Below, in pieces: positions 1 through 9,257 of a DNA stretch of 64,000 nucleotides (position 1 is its first letter; every line of letters starts with the position of its first letter). Below the pieces are notes generated by a model. That model saw only the letters and a program-made list of their open reading frames with translations. It was not told the DNA's origin and made no database searches. Made by a program: the position numbers and the translations under genes. The stretch is from the NCBI RefSeq assembly GCF_900116445.1, contig NZ_FPBH01000008.1, positions 224,437 through 288,436 on the forward strand, read 5' to 3'. This DNA comes from Paraburkholderia aspalathi. GTDB lineage: Bacteria > Pseudomonadota > Gammaproteobacteria > Burkholderiales > Burkholderiaceae.

Positions 1-1
1 C

Positions 2-1969
2 CGCAAGCGACGGGAGTCCCTCGAAGCAATAACGGCTCACAACAGACAGCTGCAATTGCGAGCAGAGACTTGCCCAGAAAACTTCGAGAACCGCGCGGTG
101 TTGGTGAGTGCCGAGTTAGCCCGCCTGGAGGGCCGCGACCTCGACGCGATGCGCCTCTATGAAGAGGCTATCCGGTTGGCGCGCGCAAACGGTTTCGTGC
201 ACCACGAAGCGCTTGCTGGCGAACTCGCGTCCCGCTTTTACGCGGCGCGCGGGTTCGAAAAGATCGCGCGCGTGTATCTGCAGGACGCCCGGCAGGGTTA
301 TCAACGCTGGGGCGCAGACGGCAAGGTACGGCAACTCGACGAGATGCACCGGTATCTCAGGGAGGTCGAACCGGCGCCTCGACCAACCAGCACAATTGGG
401 ACACCGGTCGAACACCTCGATCTCGCGACCGTGATCAAGGTGTCGCAAGCAGTCTCGGGAGAGATTGTTCTCGACAAGCTGATCGACACGGTGATGCGCA
501 CGGCGATCGAACAGGCTGGCGCCGAGCGGGGCCTCTTGATTCTCCCTGAGGGCGATGAGCAACGGATCGCGGCGGAGGTCACGACGTACGGCGACACGCC
601 GCGCGTGCAACTACGCGATGTCCCGGTGAGCGCGGCGATGCTGCCCGAGTCCGTTCTCTACCATGTCCTGCGCACGCAGGAGAGCGTAATTCTCGACGAT
701 GCCGCGGGCGATCCCACGTTCGCCACGGATCCGTACATCCGTCAACACCAGACCCGTTCGATGCTCTGCCTGCCCTTGATGAATCGGGCCAAGCTCATCG
801 GCGCGCTATACCTCGAAAACAATCTGATCACTCGCGTCTTCGCGCCGGCTCGGATTGCCGGACTCAGGCTCCTCGCCTCCCAGGCCGCGACATCGCTCGA
901 AAATACCCGCCTTTACCGCGATCTTGCAGAACGCGAATCCCGAATCCGGCGGCTTGTCGACGCCAACATCATCGGCATCATCATGTGGCGAGTTGATGGC
1001 GACATTCTCGAGGCCAATGACGCATTCTTACGCATGGTGGGATACGAGCGGGAGGATCTCCTCTCAGGTCGAGTGCGCTGGACGGATCTGACGCCGCCGG
1101 AATGGCGGGAAAGTACCGAACACGCTTTGGCAGAGCTCAGCAGGGTTGGGCGCTTGCAGCCCGAGGAAAAGGAGTACCTAAGAAAAGACGGCAGCCGCGT
1201 GCCCGTCATGATCGGCAGGGTCGCTTTCGAAGCAGGCGGGAAGGAGGGCGTCGCCTTCGTGATCGATCTGACCGACCGCAAGGAGGCAGAGCAGCGCCTG
1301 AGGGAGTCATACGATATGTTGCGGGAACTCACGTCGCGTCGCGAGACGGCACGCGAGGAAGAGCGCAAACACATCGCACGGGAAATGCACGACGAGCTCG
1401 GGCAGTATCTCACCGCGCTTCGCATGCGTGCGTCGGCATTGCGCATGCAATTTGGCAACGATCGCCCGGAGCTGTTCGACGGGACCCGGGCGCTGATTGC
1501 TCTGGTGGACGAAACCATGCAGGTTGTGCGCGGCGTCATCGCGTCGCTGCGTCCGCCGGCACTGGACGCCGGCATCGTGGCAGCGCTCGAGTGGCTCGCT
1601 GCCGAGTTCGACCGCAACGGTCGTACGGTGTGCCGCCTTCACGTGCAGGACGAGACCATCGTGATGAGCGAGGACCGCGCTATCGTGCTGTTTCGCCTCG
1701 TTCAGGAGGCACTGACGAACGTCGCTCGTCATGCGTCGGCCAACGAAGTGATCATCACGCTCGAACGAACGCCCGACGCCTGCGTGCTGGAGATCCGCGA
1801 CGACGGTCAGGGGTTCGACGCGCAGGCAATCAGAAAAACATCGTTCGGCCTTGCGGGGATGGAGGAGCGGGTCTTGATGCTGGGCGGTCGGATCGAGGTG
1901 GTCAGTTCGCTGGGAACCGGCACCGCGATCAAGGTCAGTCTTCCCGATCGTCAGGCGACGTCGGCCTAG
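2..1969 (+). CDS. C-terminal part of trifunctional kinase/ATPase/sensor histidine kinase (5' truncated)
   Basis: The reading frame is open through the left edge, so only the 3' part of the gene is present; a TTG at 56 is not the real start. The first ~110 residues (CPENF..., GRDLDAMRLYEEAI) match the helical tail after the AAA ATPase region in very large proteins that combine a Ser/Thr-kinase-like domain, an ATPase and a sensor kinase. Next come a GAF domain (~residues 125-295), a PAS domain (~305-425), a HisKA_3 dimerisation domain with the phospho-acceptor in AREMHDELGQ, and a HATPase_c domain (EALTNVARHA, DDGQGF). No transmembrane segment is visible, so it is probably a cytosolic NarL-type sensor. 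The partner would be a LuxR-type response regulator, but none is encoded nearby. The signal is unknown. Confidence 0.9.
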   Translation, partial: RKRRESLEAITAHNRQLQLRAETCPENFENRAVLVSAELARLEGRDLDAMRLYEEAIRLARANGFVHHEALAGELASRFYAARGFEKIARVYLQDARQGYQRWGADGKVRQLDEMHRYLREVEPAPRPTSTIGTPVEHLDLATVIKVSQAVSGEIVLDKLIDTVMRTAIEQAGAERGLLILPEGDEQRIAAEVTTYGDTPRVQLRDVPVSAAMLPESVLYHVLRTQESVILDDAAGDPTFATDPYIRQHQTRSMLCLPLMNRAKLIGALYLENNLITRVFAPARIAGLRLLASQAATSLENTRLYRDLAERESRIRRLVDANIIGIIMWRVDGDILEANDAFLRMVGYEREDLLSGRVRWTDLTPPEWRESTEHALAELSRVGRLQPEEKEYLRKDGSRVPVMIGRVAFEAGGKEGVAFVIDLTDRKEAEQRLRESYDMLRELTSRRETAREEERKHIAREMHDELGQYLTALRMRASALRMQFGNDRPELFDGTRALIALVDETMQVVRGVIASLRPPALDAGIVAALEWLAAEFDRNGRTVCRLHVQDETIVMSEDRAIVLFRLVQEALTNVARHASANEVIITLERTPDACVLEIRDDGQGFDAQAIRKTSFGLAGMEERVLMLGGRIEVVSSLGTGTAIKVSLPDRQATSA

Positions 1970-2031
1970 TTTGGGGAGTTCTCCGACACCGAGTCCCTCC
2001 ATCAACTGGGCCTGGACCGATACTGCATCGC

Positions 2032-2277
2032 GTGATTTACTCGCACATCTACACGATCAATCTCGCGATCTGCGCGCAAACGGATGCGATTGCCGTATTG
2101 CCGGGATTCGCGGTCGACGAAGTCGGCGCCATGTATGGATTGCGCAAGATCGGCTACGCTCCGCTGTTCGGAGCGCTTCCACTGTCAGCCATCTGGCGGG
2201 AGGACAGCCCGGGGCGAGAGGTAGCCGAAAAGTTCGTCGCCCAGCTCAAGGCGATTTGTGATGAAGGCGCAAGCTAG
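2032..2277 (+). pseudogene. Probable 3' remnant of a LysR-type regulator
   Basis: About 80 codons in one frame end in a stop at 2277 and read like the last third of a LysR substrate-binding domain (AVLPGFAVDE, APLFGALPLSAIWREDSP, VAEKFVAQLKAICDE). There is no HTH or N-terminal half. Upstream, the same frame runs antisense-like through the kinase gene with no LysR similarity, and no ribosome binding site precedes 2032. The simplest reading is a decayed regulator left after a deletion. Family assignment is by eye and moderately sure; the lack of an intact gene is clear. Confidence 0.5.
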
Positions 2278-2321
2278 ACGCTGACGGCAGCGAAGCGTGA
2301 AAGCAGCACCACCGCAGCAAC

Positions 2322-2684
2322 CTACGCCTTAAACTCCACCGAAACAAAAATCTTCTTACACGGCTCAAGCACTTCCCACGTCCCCTTAAACCCCGCCGGA
2401 ATCAAAAACCGATCGCCGGCTCGGACAGTCTTGCTGGTCCCATCCGCATCCCGAATCACGGACACGCCCTCAAGAATCTCGCAATACTCGCTCTCGGTGA
2501 AATTCACCGTCCATTGCCCGCAAGCTCCCTCCCAGACGCCGGCCGCGAGCTGCCCACACGGGCTAGCAAAATGCGTGTGAACAAGTTGCGAAGGGTTGCC
2601 GGCAAGCACCGCTTCCGCCTTCGGCATGTACTCAACGCTTTCCTTGACCGGCTGCGCAAAATCTACGATATTCAGAATGCTCAT
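2322..2684 (-). CDS. Cupin domain protein (RmlC-like, DUF861/EutQ type)
   Basis: A protein of 120 residues with a single small beta-barrel cupin: GQWTVNFTESEYCEILEGVSVI followed by AGDRFLIPAGFKGTWEVLEP, the usual two cupin motifs. The family binds small ligands or metals, and many members have no known reaction. ATG at 2684 was chosen over an in-frame TTG 15 bases upstream because it gives the typical MSI... start. It stands alone on the minus strand, ~125 bases downstream of the polyamine-type binding protein gene, and could be cotranscribed with it. Function is not assigned further. Confidence 0.8.
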   Translation of the reverse strand: MSILNIVDFAQPVKESVEYMPKAEAVLAGNPSQLVHTHFASPCGQLAAGVWEGACGQWTVNFTESEYCEILEGVSVIRDADGTSKTVRAGDRFLIPAGFKGTWEVLEPCKKIFVSVEFKA

Positions 2685-2809
2685 AATGGCTCGATGCAAA
2701 CAGGGTTAAAAATCAAAGCTTCAAAAAGGGCGTAGCGCACACACCCACTGCATGCGCCACGCTCAAAAGGTGACACCTACGTCAGCAGACTACATCAGCT
2801 AAACCGAAC

Positions 2810-3928
2810 TCAGCTCCCCGACTTCAACTGCGCCCACAGACGGTTTTCAAGCCGCATGATCGGCGCAGGCTGCGGCCGCATCAACGTCATCTTGTTCAGC
2901 ACAGCTTCGGGCGGATACACATTCGCATCCTGCTCGATCGCCGGCGTCACAAACTGTCTCGCAGCGCGATTCGCAGTCGGATAGAACACTTCGTTCGTAA
3001 TCGCCGCGCTGACCTTCGGATCTTCGATGTAGTTCATCCACGCCATCGCCGCTTCGGGGTGCGGCGCATCTTTCGGAATCACCATCACGTCCATCCAGAG
3101 CAAGCCAGCGTCCTTGATATTCGAGAACCGCACGTCATACGAACGTTTCGCTTCCGACGCACGTCGCCGCGCAATCCCCACGTCGCCCGAATAGCCCAAC
3201 GCCACGCAGATATCGTTGTTCGCCAGATCGTTGATGTAGCCGGACGAATTGAACTGCGTGATATACGGCCGCACTTTCTTCAGCACTTCGTATGCGGCCT
3301 GGTAATCGCCGGGATTGGTGCTGTTTGGGTCCTTATGCATGTACTGGAGCACGGCCGGGAAAACATCCGCCGCCGCGTCGAGGAAAGACACGCCACAACT
3401 CTTCAGCTTCGAAAGATTCTGCGGGTCGAACAACAGCGACCAGCTATCAACCGGCGCATCGGCGCCGAGCGCTTTTTTCACGGCCTGAACGTTATAGCCG
3501 ACGCCGTCCGTGCCCCACGCCCAGGGCACACCATACTGATTGCCGGGGTCCGCATCGGCAATCAGTTTCATCAATCCCGGATCGAGGTTAGCGAGGTTCG
3601 GCATCTTCGATTTGTCGATCTTCTGATACACGCCGGCTTCGATCTGGCGCGCCATATAACTCGATGTGGGCACAACGATGTCATACCCGGAACTGCCTGC
3701 CAGCAGTTTCGCCTGCAGCGTGTCGTCGCTATCGTAGCTGTCGTATTTCACCGTGATGCCCGATTGCTTTTCGAAGCCGGTAATCGTGTCTTTGGCGATG
3801 TAGTCCGACCAGTTGTAGACGTTGATCGTCGTATCTGCTGCGTGTGCAGCGTTCATCGGAGTTAATGCGGTCAACGAGCACAGCATCGTGCCGGTGAGCG
3901 AGAGAAGCTTGGCATGACGGATCTTCAT
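2810..3928 (-). CDS. Polyamine-type ABC transporter periplasmic binding protein (PotF/PotD family)
   Basis: A 372-residue protein with a Sec signal peptide (MKIRHAKLLSLTGTML...AHA) and a family-1 polyamine binding fold: INVYNWSDYIAKDTI at the mature N-terminus, YDIVVPTSSYMARQIEAGVYQKID, VPWAWGTDGVGYN and LGYSGDVGIA are hallmarks of putrescine/spermidine receptors. It should deliver polyamines to an inner-membrane ABC permease, but no permease or ATPase gene is adjacent, so it is an orphan receptor. The ATG at 3928 is preceded by GGAGAT at good spacing; a longer upstream open frame lacks a start signal. Ligand (putrescine, spermidine or another amine) is unproven. Confidence 0.88.
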   Translation of the reverse strand: MKIRHAKLLSLTGTMLCSLTALTPMNAAHAADTTINVYNWSDYIAKDTITGFEKQSGITVKYDSYDSDDTLQAKLLAGSSGYDIVVPTSSYMARQIEAGVYQKIDKSKMPNLANLDPGLMKLIADADPGNQYGVPWAWGTDGVGYNVQAVKKALGADAPVDSWSLLFDPQNLSKLKSCGVSFLDAAADVFPAVLQYMHKDPNSTNPGDYQAAYEVLKKVRPYITQFNSSGYINDLANNDICVALGYSGDVGIARRRASEAKRSYDVRFSNIKDAGLLWMDVMVIPKDAPHPEAAMAWMNYIEDPKVSAAITNEVFYPTANRAARQFVTPAIEQDANVYPPEAVLNKMTLMRPQPAPIMRLENRLWAQLKSGS

Positions 3929-4686
3929 TCGACTATCTCCTTGGTTTCGATCTTCAGTTTTCGCCGCAGCGCAGGCACCGATGCACGAGCGTGACGACCC
4001 ACACGTCCATACGTTCCGCACGAATGCGGACGAATAAAGGACGTGACGCCGCCTGCCGCAGCGCAAGCGCACAGCAGAGCTAAAAGGGACGCAGAGAGGC
4101 GAGTGCTATAAGCCGGCCAACGCTAGCAAGACAGATGCAAAGCGCGGACGGTCAAACGCATTGCAGACGTTCAGCCGCTAGATAAAGCGGCCTGATCGCA
4201 TGCAATACTTGCTCGCGAAAAGAGAAGGGGGCTAAGGCAGAAGCGACGCGATTTCGTCGGTACGCACCCCGATAGCTGCGGGTGCTGCAATGACGTTGTG
4301 TCGACGCACAGAGCGACGCGACAACACGGTATCGATGGACAGGGGGCGGGATGGCGAAGCGCAGTTGCTCCCCTGATGAGCGATCGAACAGCCGGACAGG
4401 AACGTTCTTTCCCGACCAGGCTGATATCTCACCAATGGACCACGGACTTTCACGATGGAACCCGAAGCGACGTTGAGTAGAAGTTCTCGCTGATGCGGAT
4501 TGACCGCGCTGCGAGAACCACCAGACTGCCGGCTTAGGATATATGAGACATTATTTTCGTCAAAGGATTTTCTGACACTGCGCTGTCATTGTTATTGTCA
4601 TGCGCAGTGGGACGCATGCATGCGAGCGCATGCTCAAACAAGCATGGCTCGCATCGAACTACGCAAAGACAGACAACGTTGGCGTT
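3929..4686. other. Gene-poor spacer of ~760 bases
   Basis: No convincing coding region. Short open frames here have no family resemblance and no ribosome binding site. The stretch holds the promoter side of the polyamine-type binding protein gene at its left, a weak inverted pair GTTCTCGC/GCGAGAAC (4483-4490 and 4511-4518, 20-base loop), and a locally less GC-rich patch near 4540-4600. It may be the remains of a lost gene. Confidence 0.5.
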
Positions 4687-4977
4687 TTACTGGCCTGCAG
4701 GCGCAGCGGGCATCGGTGTGCCGGTTTGCGATGAGCCGTTTGCCGACGAACCGTAACCGGTGGCGTCATGCTGTGCGGCTACGCGTGCTTCGGCTGCCTG
4801 AATGTCAGCGGGGTAGGTTGAGTCAGTTGCAGTGGCGGGGTTGTAGCCGGCCTGTTCAATCTGAACCAGTTGCGCCCTGACTTCGGCGCGGGTTAGCGGT
4901 TGCTCGGACTGTGCGAACGAAGCGACCGGAGCTGCGAGAACAACGACCAGTGCGACTGCTTTGATCAGCGATTTCAT
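4687..4977 (-). CDS. DUF4148 family exported protein
   Basis: A 96-residue protein with a clear signal peptide (MKSLIKAVALVVVLAAPVAS-FAQ) followed by LTRAEVRAQLVQIEQAGYNP and IQAAEARVAAQ, the signature of DUF4148. These small periplasmic proteins are numerous in Burkholderia/Paraburkholderia and have no established role. The C-terminus is low in complexity (Gly/Ser/Pro/Ala). The gene is monocistronic; a purine-rich AGGGAAGC lies just before the ATG at 4977. Confidence 0.85.
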   Translation of the reverse strand: MKSLIKAVALVVVLAAPVASFAQSEQPLTRAEVRAQLVQIEQAGYNPATATDSTYPADIQAAEARVAAQHDATGYGSSANGSSQTGTPMPAAPAGQ

Positions 4978-5150
4978 AATGCTTCCCTCCGAGGATGTTT
5001 TATTCGGCGCCGCAACAAGTGTTCGGCGGCCTATAGAGGGATTCTAGGAAGCGAGTGATCTAGGGCAAACCCCTAAACCCGTAATTCAGTCTTGCAGCAA
5101 ATGATAAGTCGGCGTTATGTAATGCTCTTCCTAACATATGAAGAATTGCT

Positions 5151-6236
5151 TCAGACTCCAGAACGTACACCTACGCGGTACGCCGTCACCTGCCGGTATG
5201 CGCTGCCGGGCCGCACGATGACCTGCTCCTGCTCAGCCATATTGACTTCGTTCGGAAAGCCGCCGGCTTCGAGACACAGTCCGGAGTACGCCTGGTAGGC
5301 GATGCCGCCGCGGCCCGTGTCGCCCTTCAGGAAATTGCCGGTGTAGAACTGTAAGCCGCGCTGATCGGTCGAGACGGTCAGTTCGCGTCCGCTGCCGGGA
5401 TCATAGGCGCGTGCAACCTCGCGTACCTGCGGCTCGCGTCCGGCTACCGTGGCATCGGGCGCGTCATGCAGCACATAGCAGTGATCGAAGCCACCGGCCT
5501 TCGCCAGCTGCGCATGCGGCCAATCGAGCCGTGCGCCAATCGGTGCGCTCTGCCGGAAGTCGAACGCGTTGCCTGCCACTTCGGCAAGCTCGCAAGGAAT
5601 CATCGACGCATCGACTTCGAAGAACCGGTCGGCATCGATCGACAACACATGGCCGCGAATGTCGGCATCCCGCCGACCTGTCAGGTTGAAATACGGATGG
5701 CTGGTCAGATTGAGTGGCGTCGGGGCGTCCGTGACCGCTTCATACGCGATCGTCAAGGTGCCGTCGTCGTCGAGCGTGTAACGCACTTGCACCGTGACAT
5801 TGCCCGGAAAGCCGGCGTCGCCTTCGGGCGATTCCAGACGCATAAGTAGCGCACCGTTGTCTTCGCTCACGTCCCACAATGCGCGATGAAAGCCGTGCGT
5901 GCCGCCATGCAGCAGATTCGCACCTTCGTTGCGGTCGAGCGTGTATTCGATGCCGTCTAGCGTGAAACGCGCATCGGCAATGCGGTTCGCCCAACGGCCG
6001 ACCAATCCGCCCATGTAGGTTGTGGCCGCAACGTATTCGGCGGGCGTGTCGTGTCCGAGCAGGATGTCGCCGAGACGACCCGCGCGGTCCGGTGCATGCC
6101 ACGACACCAGCGTCGCGCCCAGGTCGCTGATGGCGACTTTCATGCCATGCGCATTGCGCAGCGTGAAGAGCCGCACAGGATCGCCGCCGGGCAGAGCGCC
6201 CCATGGCTCAGAAGAAAGTGGTGCGATGCTGATCAT
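5151..6236 (-). CDS. galM: Aldose 1-epimerase (galactose mutarotase)
   Basis: A 361-residue cytosolic protein of the GalM family that interconverts alpha and beta anomers of hexoses and pentoses. Family marks are GATLVSWHAPDR, YMGGLVGRWANRI (sugar-binding Arg), LLHGGTHGFHRALWDV, LTSHPYFNLTGR with the acid His, and SGLCLEAGGFPN with the catalytic Glu near the C-terminus. It lies 33 bases downstream of xylR on the same strand and beside the xylose genes, so it probably speeds anomer exchange of incoming xylose for XylA. There is no strong Shine-Dalgarno, consistent with translation linked to xylR. Confidence 0.92.
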   Translation of the reverse strand: MISIAPLSSEPWGALPGGDPVRLFTLRNAHGMKVAISDLGATLVSWHAPDRAGRLGDILLGHDTPAEYVAATTYMGGLVGRWANRIADARFTLDGIEYTLDRNEGANLLHGGTHGFHRALWDVSEDNGALLMRLESPEGDAGFPGNVTVQVRYTLDDDGTLTIAYEAVTDAPTPLNLTSHPYFNLTGRRDADIRGHVLSIDADRFFEVDASMIPCELAEVAGNAFDFRQSAPIGARLDWPHAQLAKAGGFDHCYVLHDAPDATVAGREPQVREVARAYDPGSGRELTVSTDQRGLQFYTGNFLKGDTGRGGIAYQAYSGLCLEAGGFPNEVNMAEQEQVIVRPGSAYRQVTAYRVGVRSGV

Positions 6237-6269
6237 GTCGTCGGTAGAAAGAAAAGGTAAAGGGCATGC

Positions 6270-7487
6270 TCAGCCGGGTGCTGCGGTCGAATTCACACGG
6301 TCCTGGTATTCGCGCGGCGTGCAGCCGAGTTCGCGACGAAACACCGCGTACATGTATTGCAGCGACGTGAAGCCGCAACGGATCGCCACCTCGGCACTCG
6401 ACGCATCGCGCTTCGCCAGCAGCGCTTTCGCGACATCGAGTTTATGACGCAGAATTTCCTGATGCACGGTGCACTGCCGTTCGCGCCGGAAGTACTCTTC
6501 GAGCGACGATCTCGACACGCCCACGTAATCGGCAACCTGTTCGGTGCGAATGCCCTGGCACGCGTACTGGCGGATGAAGTGCCGTGCGCGCATCACATAC
6601 GGACTTGCGAGCGGCTGGTGTTTGGTCGATTCGAGCACATTGATGCCGACCGGTGGCACGAGAATGCGCCGCCCCGGAAAACGCGCGCCGTGCAGCATTT
6701 GATGCAGCAAGTGAGCGGCGGTGCGGCCCATTTCTTCGGTGCCTTGAATCACGGAGGAAAGCGGAATACGGGTCAGCGTACGCGTGAGCGGATCGTTGTC
6801 GATGCCGATGATCGCCACTTCTTCAGGCACGGGAATACCCGCGATCAAACAGGCCTGCAGCAGATGCCGCGCGCGGGCATCGGTGACGGCGATGATGCCC
6901 ACTGGCTTCGGCAACTGGGCGAGCCACGCGGTGAGTTGCTCGGTTGCCTGATTCCACGACGGCGCGCTGGTCGACAGGCCACGATAGATCTCGGTGCCGA
7001 TCTGCTCGGCGCTATGGCCGTCCGTGCTGCGCAGGTGAGCGAATGCCAACTCACGTTGCTGCGCCCAACGGTTTTCCTGCGCTTGCGGCAGGCTATACAA
7101 AGCGAAATGCTCGAGTCCCGCGCCGATCAGATGCGTGTAGGCGAGCGAAACAAGCTTGGCGTTATCGGTCGCGATATAGGGTAAGTCCGGGGGGTAGTGC
7201 GCCGGATCTTCGAACGATGAACCGACCGCCACCACCGGCAACGGACAATCTCGCAGCGCTTCACCCACAGCGGGATCGTCGAAATCCGCGATGATGCCGT
7301 CGCCGTCGAAACGCTCGATACCCGTCAAGCGGCAGCGGAAATCTTCTTCAAGGAAGAGATCCCACGCCACGCGCGTCGACAGCAGGTAATTGCCGATGCC
7401 GGTGATGATCTCGCGGTCATACACCTTGTTCGCGTTGAACAGCAGCGCGATTCGATGGGTCGTCTGTGGTGTTTGCGGACGGGTCAT
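6270..7487 (-). CDS. xylR: Xylose operon regulator XylR (AraC family)
   Basis: A 405-residue transcription factor with an N-terminal LacI/periplasmic-binding-protein-like sensor (IALLFNANKVYDREIITGIGNYL, GDGIIADFDDP, IIGIDNDPLTRTLTRIPLSSV) and a C-terminal AraC-type double HTH (YVGVSRSSLEEYFRRE, VAIRCGFTSLQYMYAVFRRELG). This matches E. coli XylR (392 residues), which binds D-xylose and activates xylAB and xylFGH. ATG at 7487 was chosen because the family N-terminus begins right there; a longer upstream frame has no similarity. It is divergent from xylA across a 274-base spacer where it should act. Confidence 0.92.
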   Translation of the reverse strand: MTRPQTPQTTHRIALLFNANKVYDREIITGIGNYLLSTRVAWDLFLEEDFRCRLTGIERFDGDGIIADFDDPAVGEALRDCPLPVVAVGSSFEDPAHYPPDLPYIATDNAKLVSLAYTHLIGAGLEHFALYSLPQAQENRWAQQRELAFAHLRSTDGHSAEQIGTEIYRGLSTSAPSWNQATEQLTAWLAQLPKPVGIIAVTDARARHLLQACLIAGIPVPEEVAIIGIDNDPLTRTLTRIPLSSVIQGTEEMGRTAAHLLHQMLHGARFPGRRILVPPVGINVLESTKHQPLASPYVMRARHFIRQYACQGIRTEQVADYVGVSRSSLEEYFRRERQCTVHQEILRHKLDVAKALLAKRDASSAEVAIRCGFTSLQYMYAVFRRELGCTPREYQDRVNSTAAPG

Positions 7488-7650
7488 GGCAGTGGGTGGC
7501 GTGCAGATCGTCAAGATTCGCAGCGCCTTCGTCTCCTGTTGGATGCGCTCTGAAGGCAGCACCGTTTTTAAGCGTCTGGTTATTCTAGGCCGCGAACATC
7601 GCGCCGGTGTGAAACAAACGCATGGGCGGTAAGAAACATCAAGCACGCTG

Positions 7651-7665
7651 CGCAATTTCGCAATT
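7651..7665. promoter_or_regulatory. Candidate XylR operator (direct repeat)
   Basis: In the xylR-xylA spacer the heptamer CGCAATT occurs twice in direct orientation, 8 bases apart start to start (7651-7657, 7659-7665), about 100 bases before xylA. AraC-family activators usually bind direct repeats, normally a turn or two apart, so this is only a weak candidate. Confidence 0.2.
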
Positions 7666-7761
7666 GCCGATGCACCTTGCAAGCGGCAGCATGGCGTCAC
7701 CTTGTCGACCGGCGCGGCGATACCGCACGGGTTGCAGTGCAGCATAAAACAGGAGACGCTG

Positions 7762-9084
7762 ATGTCCTACTTCGAACACATTCCCGAGATCCGCTACGAG
7801 GGCCCGCAATCGGATAACCCGCTTGCTTATCGTCATTACGACAAGAGTAAGCGGGTGCTCGGCAAGACACTCGAAGAACATCTTCGCATCGCTGTGTGCT
7901 ACTGGCATACGTTTGTCTGGCCGGGTGTCGATATTTTCGGGCAAGGGACGTTTCGGCGTCCCTGGCAGCAGGCCGGCGACGCCATGGAACGTGCGCAGCA
8001 AAAGGCGGATTCCGCATTTGAGTTCTTCTCGAAGCTCGGCACGCCGTATTACACGTTTCACGATACCGACGTTGCACCGGAAGGCGACAGCCTGAAGGCC
8101 TATAGCGAGAACTTCACCCGCATCGCCGACTATCTGGCACGCAAGCAGCAGGATACCGGCGTCAAACTGCTGTGGGGCACGGCCAATCTGTTCTCGCATC
8201 CGCGTTATGCAGCAGGTGCGGCGACCAGTCCCGATCCTGAGATTTTTGCGTTCGCTGCGACGCAGGTTCGTCATGCTCTTGATGCGACCCAAATGCTGGG
8301 AGGTGAAAATTATGTGTTGTGGGGTGGCCGTGAAGGCTACGACACGTTGCTCAATACCGACCTCGCACGCGAACGTGATCAGCTTGCTCGTTTCCTGCAC
8401 ATGGTGGTCGAGCACAAGCACAAGATCGGCTTCAAAGGTGCATTGCTGATCGAGCCGAAGCCGCAGGAGCCGACCAAGCATCAATTCGACTACGACGTGG
8501 CGACCGTACACGGCTTCCTGCTGCAATACGGGTTGGAAAAAGAGATTCGCGTGAACATCGAGGCCAATCACGCGACGCTTGCTGGTCATTCGTTCCACCA
8601 CGAGATCGCGACGGCCTACGCGCTAGGTATTTTCGGCAGCGTCGATGCGAATCGCGGCGATCAACAGAATGGCTGGGACACGGACCAGTTTCCGAACAGC
8701 GTCGAAGAACTGACGCTGGCCTTCTACGAAATCCTCAAACACGGCGGCTTCACCACCGGTGGTATGAACTTCGACGCAAAGGTGCGGCGTCAGAGCGTCG
8801 ATGCGGAAGATCTTTTCTTCGGCCACATCGGTGCAATCGATAACCTGGCGCTCGCCGTCGAGCGTGCCGCGACGCTGATCGAAAACGACCGGCTCGAAGC
8901 GTTCAAGCGTCAGCGCTACGCGGGCTGGGAGTCGGAGTTCGGCAGCAAGATTCTGAAGGGCGATTATTCGCTCTCTACGCTGGCTGCGGATGCATTGACA
9001 CGCGGCCTGAATCCGCAGCACGCGAGCGGCAGACAGGAGCAACTTGAAAACGTTGTAAATCAGGCGATTTACAGCCGGCGCTAA
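7762..9084 (+). CDS. xylA: D-xylose isomerase
   Basis: A 440-residue enzyme converting D-xylose to D-xylulose in the cytosol. Class II xylose isomerase marks are present in order: YEGPQSDNPLAYRHYD, WPGVDIFGQGT, the catalytic His/Asp in FHDTDVAPEG (H100, D103), LLIEPKPQEPTKHQ with a metal-ligand Glu, NIEANHATLAGH, and FGSVDANRGD. ATG at 7762 follows AGGAGA at 7751-7756; an open frame from 7702 lacks this. It starts the operon xylA-xylF-xylG-xylH divergent from xylR. No xylulokinase gene follows in this window, so it must lie elsewhere. Confidence 0.97.
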   Translation: MSYFEHIPEIRYEGPQSDNPLAYRHYDKSKRVLGKTLEEHLRIAVCYWHTFVWPGVDIFGQGTFRRPWQQAGDAMERAQQKADSAFEFFSKLGTPYYTFHDTDVAPEGDSLKAYSENFTRIADYLARKQQDTGVKLLWGTANLFSHPRYAAGAATSPDPEIFAFAATQVRHALDATQMLGGENYVLWGGREGYDTLLNTDLARERDQLARFLHMVVEHKHKIGFKGALLIEPKPQEPTKHQFDYDVATVHGFLLQYGLEKEIRVNIEANHATLAGHSFHHEIATAYALGIFGSVDANRGDQQNGWDTDQFPNSVEELTLAFYEILKHGGFTTGGMNFDAKVRRQSVDAEDLFFGHIGAIDNLALAVERAATLIENDRLEAFKRQRYAGWESEFGSKILKGDYSLSTLAADALTRGLNPQHASGRQEQLENVVNQAIYSRR

Positions 9085-9137
9085 AAGGCAGTCATGAAGT
9101 ACCGCTCGAAGCAGGGCATGCAGTAAGACATAAAAAC

Positions 9138-9160
9138 CGCGCGGCCACGCTGACCGCGCG
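9138..9160. other. Hairpin between xylA and xylF
   Basis: CGCGCGG (9138-9144) pairs with CCGCGCG (9154-9160) around a 9-base loop. No T-run follows on the plus strand, so it is unlikely to terminate xylA transcription fully. It may guard the 3' end of xylA mRNA. On the minus strand it is followed by a run of five Ts, but no minus-strand gene would use it. Confidence 0.45.
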
Positions 9161-9257
9161 AATAAAAGAAGCTTTGGGTTGTCGCTTGTCCGGTTCTGCG
9201 GCTCGCAGCGCAGACCGTCCAATCCGGTATTCCGGCTATCAGAACAAGGAGTGAGAC

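Noticed and set aside
1102..2031. Plus-strand open frame upstream of the LysR remnant
   Set aside because: It lies inside the sensor kinase gene in another frame and is Arg-rich noise; only its tail after ~2032 looks like real protein.
4483..4518. Inverted pair GTTCTCGC/GCGAGAAC as a possible terminator or operator
   Set aside because: The loop is 20 bases, there is no T-run, and no gene end or start is near.
4500..4880. A 126-codon plus-strand frame in the 4-kb spacer
   Set aside because: It overlaps the DUF4148 gene on the other strand, has no ribosome binding site and no recognisable domain.
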